Positions 29,769 through 39,968 of a stretch of 64,000 nt of DNA are shown one piece after another. The DNA comes from Mesorhizobium sp. Root102. Lineage in GTDB: Bacteria; Pseudomonadota; Alphaproteobacteria; Rhizobiales; Rhizobiaceae. The first letter of the stretch is position 1. The number at the start of each line of letters is the position of its first letter. The stretch lies in the NCBI RefSeq assembly GCF_001425625.1, contig NZ_LMCP01000006.1, forward strand, positions 1 through 64,000. The letters are read 5' to 3'. The notes under the pieces are model-generated. The model was not told the origin of the DNA, made no database searches, and was given only the letters and a program-made list of their open reading frames with translations. The translations under genes and the position numbers were made by a program.

Positions 29769-32501
29769 ATGGTCAGTCTCGGCGGTCTCGCGCGTAAGGT
29801 TTTCGGTTCCTCCAACGACCGTCGGGTCAAATCGACCCGGCCTCGTGTCGAGGCGATCAATGCCATGGAAAACGAGATGCGGGCGCTCTCCGACGAGGAG
29901 TTGGTCGGCCGCACCGCGAAATTCCGTCAGGACATCGCCAACGGCGCCACGCTTGATGACCTTTTGGTGCCAGCCTTTGCCACCGCCCGCGAGGCAGCGC
30001 GCCGCGTACTCGGCATGCGCCCCTTCGATGTCCAGCTGATCGGCGGCATGGTGCTGCACAATGGCGGCATTGCCGAGATGCGCACCGGCGAGGGCAAGAC
30101 CCTGGTCGCGACGCTGCCGGTCTACCTCAACGCGCTTGCCGGCAAGGGCGTCCACGTCGTCACCGTCAACGACTATCTCGCCACCCGCGACTCCGAATGG
30201 ATGGGCCGCGTCTACAAGTTCCTCGGCCTCTCGGTCGGCGTTATCGTCCACGGCCTGTCCGACGAGGAGCGCAGCGCCGCCTACGCCGCCGATGTCACCT
30301 ACGCCACCAACAATGAGCTCGGCTTCGACTATCTGCGCGACAACATGAAATACGAGCGCGCCCAGATGGTGCAGCGCGGTCACAATTACGCGATCGTCGA
30401 CGAAGTCGATTCCATTCTGGTCGACGAGGCGCGCACGCCGCTGATCATTTCCGGTCCGCTCGAGGACCGTTCGGAAATGTACAACACCATCGACACATTC
30501 ATCATCCAGCTGCAGCCGCAGGATTATGAGATCGACGAGAAGCAGAAGACCTCGATCTTCACCGAGGAAGGCACCGAGAAGCTCGAGAACCTGCTGCGCG
30601 ACGCCGACCTGCTCAAGGGCGAGTCGCTCTACGACGTCGAGAACGTCGCCATCGTCCACCATGTCAACAATGCGCTGAAGGCGCACCGGCTGTTCCAGAA
30701 GGACAAGGACTACATCGTGCGTAACGGCGAGATCGTCATCATCGACGAGTTCACCGGTCGCATGATGCCGGGCCGCCGCTATTCGGAAGGCCTGCACCAG
30801 GCGCTCGAAGCCAAGGAGCATGTGGCGATCCAGCCGGAGAACCAGACGCTCGCCTCCGTCACCTTCCAGAACTACTTCCGCCTCTACAAGAAGCTTTCCG
30901 GCATGACCGGCACAGCGCTGACCGAGGCAGAGGAATTCGGCAACATCTACGGCCTCGAAGTCACCGAGATCCCGACCAATTTGCCGGTCATCCGCATCGA
31001 CGAGGACGACGAGGTCTACCGGACGGTCGAGGAGAAATACAAGGCGATCGTCAGGGAGATCCGCGAAGCCAGCGCCAAGGGCCAGCCGACGCTGGTCGGC
31101 ACCACCTCCATTGAAAAGTCCGAGCAGCTGGCCGAGCGCCTGCGCAAGGAAGGCTTCACGGATTTCGAAGTGCTGAACGCCCGCCACCACGAGCGCGAGG
31201 CGGCGATCGTCGCCCAGGCTGGCAAGCCCGGCGCCATCACCATCGCCACCAACATGGCCGGCCGCGGCACCGACATCAAGCTCGGCGGCAATGCCGAGAT
31301 GCGTATTGAAGACGAACTCGGGGACATGCCGGCCGGACCCGAGCGCGAGGCCCGGGAGAAGGAAATCCACGCCGACGTCGAGCGGCTGAAGGACAAGGCG
31401 CTGGCCGCCGGCGGGCTCTATGTGCTCGCCACTGAACGCCACGAATCGCGCCGCATCGACAACCAGCTCAGAGGCCGCTCCGGTCGTCAGGGCGATCCCG
31501 GCCGTTCGAAGTTCTTCCTGTCGCTGCAGGATGACCTAATGCGCATCTTCGGCTCCGAGCGCATGGACGGCATGCTGCAGAAGCTCGGCCTCAAGGAAGA
31601 CGAGGCGATCATCCATCCCTGGATCAACAAGGCGCTGGAAAAGGCGCAGAAGAAGGTCGAGGCGCGCAACTTCGACATCCGCAAGAACCTTTTGAAATAT
31701 GACGACGTCTCCAACGACCAGCGCAAGGTGGTGTTCGAGCAGCGCATCGAGCTGATGGATGGCGAGGGCCTTTCTGAGACCATTGGCGAGATGCGCGAAG
31801 GCGTCATCGACGAGATCGTCGCCAAGGCCATTCCCGAAAACGCCTATGCCGAGCAGTGGGATGTGGCCGGCCTGAAGGCCGAAGTCGCCGAATTCCTCAA
31901 TCTCGACCTGCCGATCGAAGACTGGGCCAAGGAAGAGGGTATCGCCGAGGACGACATCCGCGAGCGCATCACCCAGGCCGCCGACGCCGCCGCCAAGGAG
32001 CGCGCCGAGCGCTTCGGCCCCGAGGTGATGGGCTATGTCGAACGTTCGGTGGTGCTGCAGACGCTCGACCATCTGTGGCGCGAGCACATCGTCAATCTCG
32101 ACCATCTGCGTTCGGTCGTCGGCTTCCGCGGCTACGCCCAGCGCGATCCGCTGCAGGAGTACAAGAGCGAGGCGTTCGAGCTGTTCCAGGCGATGCTGGG
32201 CAATCTGCGCCAGGCCGTCACCGCGCAGCTGATGCGCGTCGAACTGGTCCGCCAGGCCGCCGAAGCGCCGCCGCCCGAGGCGCCTGACATGTTCGGCACC
32301 CATATCGACGGCACCACCGGCGAGAACGACTTCGAAGGCGGCGAGACCGCCCTTCTGGTCCGCCCGGAGGTCGCTACGATCGTCGCTCCCGAGGATCGCG
32401 ACCCCAACAACCAGGCTACCTGGGGCAAGGTCGGCCGCAATGAAGCCTGCCCCTGCGGCTCCGGCAAGAAGTACAAGCACTGCCACGGGGCATTCGCCTG
32501 A
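29769..32501 (+). CDS. secA: Preprotein translocase subunit SecA
   Basis: Cytoplasmic/membrane motor ATPase that pushes preproteins through SecYEG. The 910 residues include Walker A GEGKT at 107-111, the DEVD box ([14 protein letters not shown]), the preprotein cross-linking domain, the helicase-like second domain with [11 protein letters not shown], and a C-terminal zinc motif [14 protein letters not shown] with Cys894, Cys896, Cys905 and His906 for SecB and lipid contact. A very long opposite-strand frame here is a shadow of the GC-rich codon pattern. Confidence 0.98.
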   Translation: MVSLGGLARKVFGSSNDRRVKSTRPRVEAINAMENEMRALSDEELVGRTAKFRQDIANGATLDDLLVPAFATAREAARRVLGMRPFDVQLIGGMVLHNGGIAEMRTGEGKTLVATLPVYLNALAGKGVHVVTVNDYLATRDSEWMGRVYKFLGLSVGVIVHGLSDEERSAAYAADVTYATNNELGFDYLRDNMKYERAQMVQRGHNYAIVDEVDSILVDEARTPLIISGPLEDRSEMYNTIDTFIIQLQPQDYEIDEKQKTSIFTEEGTEKLENLLRDADLLKGESLYDVENVAIVHHVNNALKAHRLFQKDKDYIVRNGEIVIIDEFTGRMMPGRRYSEGLHQALEAKEHVAIQPENQTLASVTFQNYFRLYKKLSGMTGTALTEAEEFGNIYGLEVTEIPTNLPVIRIDEDDEVYRTVEEKYKAIVREIREASAKGQPTLVGTTSIEKSEQLAERLRKEGFTDFEVLNARHHEREAAIVAQAGKPGAITIATNMAGRGTDIKLGGNAEMRIEDELGDMPAGPEREAREKEIHADVERLKDKALAAGGLYVLATERHESRRIDNQLRGRSGRQGDPGRSKFFLSLQDDLMRIFGSERMDGMLQKLGLKEDEAIIHPWINKALEKAQKKVEARNFDIRKNLLKYDDVSNDQRKVVFEQRIELMDGEGLSETIGEMREGVIDEIVAKAIPENAYAEQWDVAGLKAEVAEFLNLDLPIEDWAKEEGIAEDDIRERITQAADAAAKERAERFGPEVMGYVERSVVLQTLDHLWREHIVNLDHLRSVVGFRGYAQRDPLQEYKSEAFELFQAMLGNLRQAVTAQLMRVELVRQAAEAPPPEAPDMFGTHIDGTTGENDFEGGETALLVRPEVATIVAPEDRDPNNQATWGKVGRNEACPCGSGKKYKHCHGAFA

Positions 32502-32510
32502 TCATTTGAT

Positions 32511-32538
32511 AGGTCGGCGCGCGAAGGATCGCCGACCT
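32511..32538. terminator. Hairpin between secA and the convergent LuxR gene
   Basis: AGGTCGGCG and CGCCGACCT form a perfect nine-base stem with a ten-base loop, ten bases after the secA stop. It lacks a T-run on either side, so it may be a weak bidirectional terminator or an RNA-stabilising hairpin. Confidence 0.45.
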
Positions 32539-32565
32539 TCGATCCCGTCCTCCCGAACACACTTC

Positions 32566-35157
32566 CTATAGCAACCCTGATTCGCGTGCCGCCGCAGTGG
32601 CTTCACCGCGCGAAACGGCCTCCAGCTTGCCCAGCACCGCCGAGACATGGTGATCGACTGTTTTCGGCGAAATGGTTAGCTGCTCGGCGATCCGCTTGTT
32701 GGAAAAGCCGCGTTCGATCAGCTGCAGCACTTCCATCTGCCGCTGGGTCAGGCCGGCCTGATTTTCGCGCGTCGTGCGGCGCGGCCCCCGGGCGATATAG
32801 ACGCCGTTGCGCCGCATCGTTTCGCGCACATGCTGGGCCACCGGTCTGGCGCCAAGGTTTTCGAAAATCTCCAGCGCCAAACGCTGTGCTTCCTCGTCAC
32901 CCTGGGTGAGCGCAAGTCCGCGTTCATAGGGTGCGTTGAGGTCCGCCCAAAGTGACGCGGCCGCCCGCCAGTCTCCGGCCAGAAGCAGTCGGTAGGGCGC
33001 GGCCATGCCTGATGTATCGCCGGGGTCGGCATCCGGAGCCAGCTTCTGCCGCCATGTCGCCAGCTCGCTGAATACCGCGCGTGTCGGCGACAGGCCCTCG
33101 GCAAGATCGATCAGCCGCAGCGCCTCTTGCCCGTCGCCTTGCCCTAGCCATGCCTGCTCGGCCATGACGGCCGCATAGGGCGCCAGCCGCTGCAGCTCCA
33201 TTCCCTTTTCCAGGAACTGTTTCATTTCCTGGAAAAGCGGTTCTGCTGAAGGATCGCCACGCCGTATCCGGAGTTTCGCCAGTGCAATCAGCGCGGGATA
33301 GCGGACCAGCATGGTCGCATGGTCGTTGGACAGCACATCGAGCGCCTCGGTAGCGGCCTCTTCCCATTGCCCCTGGCGCAGCTGCAACTGCGCCAGCACG
33401 CCGCGCATATAGTCACGCCAGGTGACGAGATCGTTTTCAACGCAATAGTTGATGCCGCGATCCAGGAAGGACTGTGCCGCGTCGAAGCCAAGCTGGTTCA
33501 TCTCGCTGCAGGCGCTGTTGGTGAAGGCGCGCGCCGCATGTTCCTGAAAATTCTGCTCGAGTGCGATCTCCAGGCTGCGGGCAAGGTGCAGCCGCCCCGC
33601 CGCCGGATCCAGCCACTGCTCGGAGCTGCCAAGATTGTTAAGCGCGTGGCAGACGATGTCGGCCCGGTTCATGCGCTCGGCAAGGTCGACCGCCTTTTCG
33701 CCAAGCAGCAAGGCCTCGTCCAGCCTCTCGGCCAGCATCGCCAGTTGCGAGAGGTTGGAGTAGGCCATGGCGAGTTCGGCGCCGGCCGGCACGGTTTCCA
33801 GCAGTGCCACCGCCTGCTCGCCGAAGACGTCGGCGGCCTTGCGGTCACCTATCAGATAGGCAAAGCGCGACAACCATCTGAGGCTGTCGCCTTCCTTCGC
33901 CTTGTTGCCTTGAGCCTGATGCAGGAGGCGCGCATGGCCCTGTGCCTCGATGGCCTCTTCGATCTGGCCAATGAGATGGCATTCGAAGGCATATTTCTCG
34001 TAGAGCACGGCGCGGTCCACCGCTGGCAGGCTGTTGGCATGCCGCAGGGCGACCTCATAGTAGCCGGCGGCGTCACGATGCGCGCCGACGCGGGATGCTT
34101 CGCGCGCGGCAAGCGGCGCGAATTCGCGCACGGCTTCCAGATTGTGCGCCTCCACCGCGTGATGCACCAGGCGACCCGCGGAGACATCGCTGTTTTCGAG
34201 CAGCGCGGCCAACGCGCGCTGGTTGAATTGCCGCCTGCGGCTCGTCGTCAGCATCATTTCAACCGCGCGGCGGGCGATCTCGTGGCGGAAGGCATAGCCG
34301 TCGCCCATATCATCCAGCAGGCCGGCGGAGACGCATTCCGCCAGCTGCCCGGCGCTGGCGACGCCGCACAGGCCCTGCAACGCCCACGCATCGGCGCGCC
34401 TTGGAAACACCGACACCGCGTCGAGCATCGAGCGGGCGCCGGCAGACAGCCGCTCGGCCCGCGCCAGCACGGCGTCGCGCACGCTGGCGGGCGGTGTCGT
34501 TTCACTTTCGGCGCACAACAATTCGGTGACGAAAAATGCGTTGCCGGCCGTCGCCCTATAAATGGCGTCGCCATCGCGGCCCGCCGCATCGGCCAGCGAC
34601 AGCACCGCCGCCTCGCTGAGCAGCGGCACGTCGATGCGCGCGACATTGGCCGCAGGGATTTCACCCAGCGCGCGGCGCACGCGCATCTGTGCTTCGCTGC
34701 GGTCGTTGCGCGCCGTCACCAGAAGCAAGATGTGGGTGTTGACGATGCGCCGGCCGAGAAAGCGAACGAAATCCAGCGTCGCGTCGTCGGCCCAGTGCAG
34801 ATCCTCGATCACCAGCAGGCTTGGCTGCGTCTTGGTCTCGAATATCTCGAGCGCATCCGAAAACAGCGGCAATCTTTGTCCTTGCCGGTGGTCGATCGCT
34901 TGCGGGAGCGCCCATTGCGCCTCACGGGCAAGATCATAGAGCGGCCCGAGCGGATCGGGTATCGACAGATCCTCGCAGGCGCTGCGCAAGATGCGTGTGC
35001 CTTCTGCCGCGCGGCCGATGAAGGCCTCGACGAGCGACGTCTTGCCGGCGCCCGCTTCTCCCCCCAGCGCCGCCACCCGGCCACGGCCGCGTGCTGCTTC
35101 CATTAACAGGCCGTCCAGTAGCTCCAGCTGTGTCTGCCGTTCCAGAAGCATTGTCAT
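32566..35157 (-). CDS. Large LuxR-family regulator with AAA ATPase domain (MalT/LAL-like)
   Basis: An 863-residue regulator: N-terminal ATPase with Walker A GEAGAGKT at 33-40 and a hhhhED box (LLVIEDLHWADD), a long helical TPR-like middle (about 350-780), and a C-terminal LuxR helix-turn-helix at about 800-863 (LTQRQMEVLQLIERGFSNKRIAEQL in pieces). Such proteins act as ligand- and ATP-dependent activators. Start at 35157 or 35151; the GAGAGA stretch fits either. It is divergent from a DUF4242 gene, and the intergenic region has clear repeats that could be its binding sites. Confidence 0.88.
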   Translation of the reverse strand: MTMLLERQTQLELLDGLLMEAARGRGRVAALGGEAGAGKTSLVEAFIGRAAEGTRILRSACEDLSIPDPLGPLYDLAREAQWALPQAIDHRQGQRLPLFSDALEIFETKTQPSLLVIEDLHWADDATLDFVRFLGRRIVNTHILLLVTARNDRSEAQMRVRRALGEIPAANVARIDVPLLSEAAVLSLADAAGRDGDAIYRATAGNAFFVTELLCAESETTPPASVRDAVLARAERLSAGARSMLDAVSVFPRRADAWALQGLCGVASAGQLAECVSAGLLDDMGDGYAFRHEIARRAVEMMLTTSRRRQFNQRALAALLENSDVSAGRLVHHAVEAHNLEAVREFAPLAAREASRVGAHRDAAGYYEVALRHANSLPAVDRAVLYEKYAFECHLIGQIEEAIEAQGHARLLHQAQGNKAKEGDSLRWLSRFAYLIGDRKAADVFGEQAVALLETVPAGAELAMAYSNLSQLAMLAERLDEALLLGEKAVDLAERMNRADIVCHALNNLGSSEQWLDPAAGRLHLARSLEIALEQNFQEHAARAFTNSACSEMNQLGFDAAQSFLDRGINYCVENDLVTWRDYMRGVLAQLQLRQGQWEEAATEALDVLSNDHATMLVRYPALIALAKLRIRRGDPSAEPLFQEMKQFLEKGMELQRLAPYAAVMAEQAWLGQGDGQEALRLIDLAEGLSPTRAVFSELATWRQKLAPDADPGDTSGMAAPYRLLLAGDWRAAASLWADLNAPYERGLALTQGDEEAQRLALEIFENLGARPVAQHVRETMRRNGVYIARGPRRTTRENQAGLTQRQMEVLQLIERGFSNKRIAEQLTISPKTVDHHVSAVLGKLEAVSRGEATAAARESGLL

Positions 35158-35225
35158 TCTCTCGCAAGATTGGGGGATTGCCACCATGGTGGGTGCCGCC
35201 ACGATAGCCTTGGGCGAGAGCGTTG

Positions 35226-35310
35226 CAATGTGACTTTCCACACATTGGAGTGACTCTCTCCACAAATAACGTCGCCAACATAGGGAATCGTCCCGCCAAA
35301 AATAGGGAAT
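35226..35310. promoter_or_regulatory. Repeated operator-like sequences upstream of the LuxR and DUF4242 genes
   Basis: Three patterns lie together. CAATGTG (35226-35232) and CACATTG (35241-35247) form a perfect inverted repeat. GTGACT followed by CCACA occurs at 35230 and again at 35250, a spacing of two helical turns. ATAGGGAAT occurs at 35280-35288 and 35302-35310, 22 bases apart. They suggest cooperative binding of a regulator, most simply the adjacent LuxR-type protein. Confidence 0.45.
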
Positions 35311-35395
35311 GGCTCCGATGCGCGCTCTTGTCGAACGTGATCATTGTCCAGTCGCGCTCGGACCGAGCGTGAATCAATACGAAAAGGAACTTCCC

Positions 35396-35668
35396 ATGCC
35401 TCGTTATGTGGTGGAACGCACATTTCCGGACGGTCTCACCGTGCCGATCACCGAAGTCGGCGCCGATGCGCTCGGCGGCGTCGTCATGCGCAACGCCGAA
35501 AAAGGCGTCACCTGGGTGCAGTCCTTCGTGTCGCTCGACAAGAAGCACAGTTTCTGCATCTACGACGGCCCCTCGCCGGAGGCGATCCGCAGCGCGGCCC
35601 ATAAGAATTCGCTGCCGGTCGACAAGATCATGGAGGTGCGGGTTCTTGACCCTTACTTCTACTGTTGA
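35396..35668 (+). CDS. DUF4242 domain protein (SCO4226-like nickel-binding fold)
   Basis: A 90-residue protein matching the DUF4242 family: MPRYVVERTFPDGL at the start, the 'GVTWVQSFVSLDKKHSFCIYDGPSPEAI' core and VDKIMEVRVLDP near the end. A characterised relative in Streptomyces binds nickel; whether this one does is unknown. AAAGGAA lies eight bases before the ATG at 35396. It is the first gene after the LuxR-type regulator, on the opposite strand, and is its most likely target. Confidence 0.8.
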   Translation: MPRYVVERTFPDGLTVPITEVGADALGGVVMRNAEKGVTWVQSFVSLDKKHSFCIYDGPSPEAIRSAAHKNSLPVDKIMEVRVLDPYFYC

Positions 35669-35765
35669 GTCCCCAAATGATCGGCAATTCGATGAGCATC
35701 AAACTGCCCTTAGCGGCAATGGCGAGCTGCTTGCTGGCCTGCCGGTCGGTGAACCCGCGCCTGTC

Positions 35766-35954
35766 ATGGGAGACGCCGACCAAGCAACCTCCCTGCTCGG
35801 CCGTCTATGGCGGTTCGCGGCGAACCTGCCTTCGCATCTGTATGGCGGGCGGCGGCGATTGCCCCCGGAAGACGATTATCTGAGGCGCGACATCGGCCTC
35901 TCGGAGCACGATATCCAGCGGGAATACTGGCAATATTACTGGTGGGACCACTGA
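35766..35954 (+). CDS. Small DUF1127-like protein
   Basis: A 62-residue arginine-rich protein whose C-terminal part (YLRRDIGLSEHDIQREYW) matches the DUF1127/YjiS motif, in which L-x-D-I-G-L-S is diagnostic. Some short DUF1127 proteins in alphaproteobacteria affect RNA turnover and phosphate or nitrogen metabolism. The exact start is uncertain: ATG 35766 lacks a good ribosome site. It follows the DUF4242 gene by 97 bases and could be cotranscribed with it. Confidence 0.55.
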   Translation: MGDADQATSLLGRLWRFAANLPSHLYGGRRRLPPEDDYLRRDIGLSEHDIQREYWQYYWWDH

Positions 35955-36146
35955 TTTCGTGCAGCCATTTTGAACCGCTGAAAGACATTTCGAAAACTGC
36001 AAAGGCCGCCTGACAGCGACCTGCACAAACCGGACGGACGGTCCGTTCCGGATTGCAAAACCAGGCGCTGCAGCGTTGAAACACGCCCGGCCTCACGGCC
36101 GGCCGTGGACCTCCCTGTCGCGTCATCAACAACAAACGGAAAGACC

Positions 36147-36647
36147 ATGACCATAACTCTTTGGATCGGGCGCTTCGCCGCCCTCGCCGTCCTGTCGATG
36201 GCAGCCACTGCCGCCCAAGCCCGCGACGCCAACAGGCTGGCCGACATGGTGCTGACGGCCAACAGCCGCTTTGAGAACGTGGCTGCGGCAACCGCCGAGG
36301 GCTATGCGCCGATCCCTTGCGCCAGCGGCATCACCGGCGGCGCCATGGGCATCCACTACGTCAATCCCACCTATCTCAAGGATGACGCGATCGATGTCGC
36401 CAAGCCCGAGGCGGTGATGTACGAGCCAATGGCCGACGGGACGCTGAAACTGGTGGCGGTCGAATACATCACCTCGAAAGGCCCGGCCTCGCTCGGCGGA
36501 CAGCTGTTCAACTTCAACAGCGCCCCCAACCGCTACGGCCTCGGCCCGTTCTACGAACTGCATGTCTGGGCCTGGAAACAGAACCCAACCGGCACCTTCG
36601 CCGACATGAACCCGAACGTGTCCTGCGATGCGATGAAGGGGATGTGA
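36147..36647 (+). CDS. Conserved exported protein of unknown function
   Basis: A 166-residue protein with a signal peptide (MTITLWIGRFAALAVLSMAA..., cleavage after AQA at about 24) and a compact mature part containing the segments GAMGIHYVNPTYL, AVMYEPMADGTLKLVAVEYI and 'GLGPFYELHVWAWKQNPTG'. The mature protein has two cysteines far apart, which could form a disulfide. The aromatic/histidine-rich motifs suggest a small beta-fold, but I know no function. AACGGAAAG precedes the ATG. Confidence 0.7.
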   Translation: MTITLWIGRFAALAVLSMAATAAQARDANRLADMVLTANSRFENVAAATAEGYAPIPCASGITGGAMGIHYVNPTYLKDDAIDVAKPEAVMYEPMADGTLKLVAVEYITSKGPASLGGQLFNFNSAPNRYGLGPFYELHVWAWKQNPTGTFADMNPNVSCDAMKGM

Positions 36648-37043
36648 CACTCCCCATGTGACACCTCTGGCACCGCATACCCGGTGCCTGGCCTTCCCCC
36701 ATTGCGGGGGGGAGGGGCGAGCGCAACACCGACCCGGCTTCCTATGCTTCCCGGCGTTCGCTCGCCTTTCGTCATGCCGCCCTGAACTACGAATGCGCGT
36801 GCCGCGCATCGGCCGCCTGGCGGCCCTCCGCTATGGCTCCCTGCCCTTCGGGCGTTCAGACCCTTCAAAGGCCCACTAGGCCTTCTTTCCCGAAGGCGAC
36901 CGGGGTCTTCACCGTTCGTCGCTCGAAAAGCCAAATCGTTGGCTTTTCGTCCGCTGCGCGGGCCGCTCCTCACCCAACCGTTTCTTAATGTGTCTCCGCT
37001 ACACAAGAGCCTGAAAAGAAGCGGAAAACGGAGAGAAATCGGG
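36648..37043. other. Intergenic region with inverted repeats
   Basis: Nearly 400 bases without a supported gene. An 11-base perfect stem CGAAAAGCCAA / TTGGCTTTTCG with an ATCG loop lies at 36924-36949, and GGCGAGCG is repeated inverted (about 36715 and 36761). The region resembles degenerate rhizobial intergenic repeat DNA. The final bases carry the GGAGAG ribosome site of the flippase gene. Confidence 0.5.
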
Positions 37044-38444
37044 GTGCGCTTTTCCGCGGCCACGACAGCCGGGCGGTTCTTGCCGCAGCGTTTGGCGCTG
37101 CGCATGAGGCCGCTGCTTGGCCGTATCGACGCCGTGCTGTTCACCGCCGACGAGCGCGGCGAGGCCGGCCGCATGTCGGTCATCGCCTTCTCCATCCGCA
37201 TCGTCAGCGCCGTCATCGCCTTCATCAGCCAGGTGCTGATGGCGCGCTGGATGGGCTCGTTCGAATACGGCATCTTCGTTCTCGTCTGGGTGACGATGGT
37301 GATCGTCGGCAACCTCGCCTGCCTCGGCTTCCACACCTCGGTCATCCGCTTCATTCCCGAATATCGCGAGCGCGGCCTGATGGACGAACTGCGCGGCATC
37401 GTTCTGGCCAGCCGCCTGTTCGTGCTGATCGCCTCCACGCTCATCGCCGGGCTCGGCGCGCTCGGCGTCTGGCTGGCGGCACCCTGGATCGAAAACTACT
37501 ATGTGATACCGTTCATCCTCGGCGTAATCTGCCTGCCGATGATCGCCATGTCCGACCTGCTGTCGGGACTGGCACGCGCCAACAGCTGGGCGCTGTTTGC
37601 GCTGTCGCCGACCTACCTGGTGCGACCCATCCAGATCCTGCTGTTCATGGCGCTGATGCTGGCGGCCGGCTACGCCCCCGATGCCAGGACGGCGATCTTC
37701 GCCTCGATCGCGGCCACCTATCTCACCACGCTGGGCCAGCTCATCGGCGTCACCCAGCGCATGGAACGGCAGATCCCAGCCGGACCGATGAAGGTCCATT
37801 TCGCGCAATGGTTCATCGTTTCGCTGCCGATCTTCCTGGTCGAGAGCTTCTTCTTTCTGCTCACCAATGCCGACGTGCTGATGGTCGGCGCCTACATGGA
37901 TCCCAACGACGTCGCTGTCTACTTCGCCACGGTGAAGACGCTGGCGCTGGTGCATTTCGTCTATTTCGCCGTCAAGGCCGGCGTAGCCCAGCGCTATGCG
38001 CAGTTCACCCATGGCGACCCGCAAAGGCTCGCCGCCTTTGCCCGCGAGACGGTGTCGTGGACGTTCTGGCCCTCGCTCTTGATGGCGCTGCTGGTGCTGG
38101 CGCTCGGCGAGCCGATGCTGGTGCTGTTCGGCCCTGAATTCAGCAGTGGCTATCCCTTGCTGTTCCTGCTCGTCTTCGGCGTCGTGGCGCGCGCCGCCGT
38201 CGGCCCCTGCGAAAGCCTGCTGACGATGAGCGGCAACCAGAACATCTGCGCCGCCGTCTATGCCATGACGCTGGTCTTCAACATCGCGCTCAACGTGGTG
38301 CTGATCCCAATATTCGGCCTGTGGGGCGCGGCCATGGCCACCGCCTTTGCCATGATCTTCGAAGCCGGCGCGCTGTCCTTCACGGTTTGGCGCAAGCTCG
38401 GCATCGTCATGCTTATCTTCGTGCCTGCGAAAGGAGCCCCGTGA
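37044..38444 (+). CDS. Polysaccharide flippase-type membrane protein (Wzx/MATE-like)
   Basis: A 466-residue protein with about 12-14 membrane segments, matching the oligosaccharide flippase/polysaccharide biosynthesis group of the MOP superfamily: the first helix pair with VLMARWMGSFEYGIFVLVW and the later 'ALNVVLIPIFGLWGAAMATAFA' segment are typical. It probably moves lipid-linked sugar across the inner membrane. GTG 37044 is favoured because GGAGAG lies eight bases ahead; ATG 37104 is an alternative. The stop overlaps the next gene's ATG (TGATG), so the two are coupled. Confidence 0.83.
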   Translation: MRFSAATTAGRFLPQRLALRMRPLLGRIDAVLFTADERGEAGRMSVIAFSIRIVSAVIAFISQVLMARWMGSFEYGIFVLVWVTMVIVGNLACLGFHTSVIRFIPEYRERGLMDELRGIVLASRLFVLIASTLIAGLGALGVWLAAPWIENYYVIPFILGVICLPMIAMSDLLSGLARANSWALFALSPTYLVRPIQILLFMALMLAAGYAPDARTAIFASIAATYLTTLGQLIGVTQRMERQIPAGPMKVHFAQWFIVSLPIFLVESFFFLLTNADVLMVGAYMDPNDVAVYFATVKTLALVHFVYFAVKAGVAQRYAQFTHGDPQRLAAFARETVSWTFWPSLLMALLVLALGEPMLVLFGPEFSSGYPLLFLLVFGVVARAAVGPCESLLTMSGNQNICAAVYAMTLVFNIALNVVLIPIFGLWGAAMATAFAMIFEAGALSFTVWRKLGIVMLIFVPAKGAP

Positions 38445-39724
38445 TGGCCGCCATCCCGTTGCTTGAGGAAACCAGCGGCGGCACCGCCGGCGCCATGGTG
38501 TCCGGCCTTGCCGGGCTGACCCGTGACGCCGACCCGGCCCATATCGAGATCCTCGCCAACAACCGGCCCGAGCGCAAACTCGCCATCTACCCGGCATCGG
38601 CCGGCTTCGACTTAGTCGAGGAACTGGATTATCTCTGCGCCCGTACGGTCGAGCCCAACGTGTTCTTCAACCCGCGCTTCCTGGCGCCCGCCATGCCGCG
38701 GCTGGAGGATCGCGAGGTGCGGCTGGCGGTCATCCGCGACGGCGACGAATACCGCAATCGGCTGCGCCTTTTGGTGCCGTTCTCGGTAGAACGGCCGGTG
38801 GTGCCGCTCGGCGTTCCGGTGATGCGCACATGGTCGAGCCCGTTCGGTCCGCTCGGCACACCGCTAGTCGACCGCGACGATCCGGTCGGTGTCATCGAGG
38901 ACTTCTTCTCGATGCTGTCGCGCCCGCATCTCAAGCTGCCGAAAGTGTTGGTCCTAGCCGATATCCGGCTCGATGGCCCGGTGGCGAGCCTGCTTGCAAC
39001 CGTGGCCGAGACGCGCGGCCTGATGCTGGTCACCACTGGTCAGACCCAGCGCCCGGCGCTCGAGAGCGAGCTCGATGGCGATGACTATCTGAAGGCCTCG
39101 CTGCGTTCGCACCATTATCGCGAGTTCCGCCGCCTGAAGCGGCGCCTTGGCGACCTCGGCAAGCTGGAGCATGTCGTGGCGCGCGGACCTGAAGACATCC
39201 GCCACGCCATCGAAAGTTTCCTGACGCTGGAAGCGGCCGGCTGGAAAGGCCGCGAACGCACCGCCATGGCGATCGACCGCTACCGCGCCGCCTTCGCCCG
39301 CGAGGCCGTGCATCGGCTGGCCGAGCAGGACATGTGCCGCATCCATTCGCTGACGCTCGACGGCCGCACCATCGCCTGCCTGATCGTCTTCATCGAAGCC
39401 GGCGTCGCCTACACCTGGAAGACGGCCTATGACGAGACGCTGGCCAGCTATTCGCCCGGCACGCTGCTGATGATCGAGGTTACCAGGCAGCATCTCGACG
39501 ACCCCAACATCATGATGACCGATTCCTGCGCGGTGCCCGACCATCCGGTGATGAGCAGGCTGTGGGCCGAGCGCAAGCCGATGGGCACGCTGGTCATCGG
39601 CCTGACGCCGGACGCCGACCGCCTCACCCGCCAGGCCGCCTCGCAGCTGCACCTCTACCGTGAAACCCGCAACATGGCCCGCCTGCTACGCAACCGGATG
39701 AAGAGTTTGTTGGGACGGCGGTAG
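38444..39724 (+). CDS. CelD/BcsL-type GNAT acyltransferase
   Basis: A 426-residue protein with a BioF2-like GNAT domain in the second half: 'RRLKRRLGDLGKLEHVVAR', FLTLEAAGWKGR, and VAYTWKTAYDETLASYSPG are hallmarks of the CelD/BcsL family linked to acylation of cellulose and other exopolysaccharides. AAGGAG precedes the ATG, which overlaps the flippase stop. Together they suggest making and decorating a surface glycan, though no glycosyltransferase is in the window. Confidence 0.82.
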   Translation: MAAIPLLEETSGGTAGAMVSGLAGLTRDADPAHIEILANNRPERKLAIYPASAGFDLVEELDYLCARTVEPNVFFNPRFLAPAMPRLEDREVRLAVIRDGDEYRNRLRLLVPFSVERPVVPLGVPVMRTWSSPFGPLGTPLVDRDDPVGVIEDFFSMLSRPHLKLPKVLVLADIRLDGPVASLLATVAETRGLMLVTTGQTQRPALESELDGDDYLKASLRSHHYREFRRLKRRLGDLGKLEHVVARGPEDIRHAIESFLTLEAAGWKGRERTAMAIDRYRAAFAREAVHRLAEQDMCRIHSLTLDGRTIACLIVFIEAGVAYTWKTAYDETLASYSPGTLLMIEVTRQHLDDPNIMMTDSCAVPDHPVMSRLWAERKPMGTLVIGLTPDADRLTRQAASQLHLYRETRNMARLLRNRMKSLLGRR

Positions 39725-39838
39725 AACGCCGGTCCAAAATCGTGGATTGGTTGCCGGGAGAAAAAAGTACGGTGCGCCTTCCGGCACTGAGCCGAACCGA
39801 CAATGGTCTTCCTTCGCCGAGGCTTCGGAGGACACTCC

Positions 39839-39887
39839 TGCCCTAGCCGGAATCGAACCAGCGCTCCTTGCGGAACTCGATTTTGAG
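39839..39887 (-). pseudogene. 3' half of a tRNA-Leu(CAA) gene
   Basis: On the minus strand this gives the anticodon loop CTCAAAA, the stem TCGAG, the long variable arm (TTCCGCAAGGAGCGC), the T-loop GGTTCGATTCC and most of a 3' acceptor arm (TAGGGC, one G short). It complements the 5' half at 43771-43808: anticodon stem CTCGA/TCGAG and acceptor GCCCCTA/TAGGG(G)C pair. It is not a complete gene; it marks the left boundary of an accessory segment. Confidence 0.75.
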
Positions 39888-39968
39888 AGACCGGATATGC
39901 CCTGTCCTTTGTATCCGGCAGTATCCTCCGCTCAGAATCTGTATCCGCCGACTTACGTTTGACACCCA

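Noticed and set aside
29733..31442. A 569-codon frame antisense to secA
   Set aside because: Shadow of secA; composition dominated by valine/aspartate/glycine as expected for reverse complements of GC-rich genes.
33319..35106. A 595-codon frame antisense to the LuxR-type regulator
   Set aside because: No motif or ribosome site; the opposite frame has Walker A and a LuxR helix-turn-helix.
39747..39962. A 71-codon frame across the tRNA-Leu 3' half
   Set aside because: It reads through tRNA-derived sequence, so its translation is accidental.
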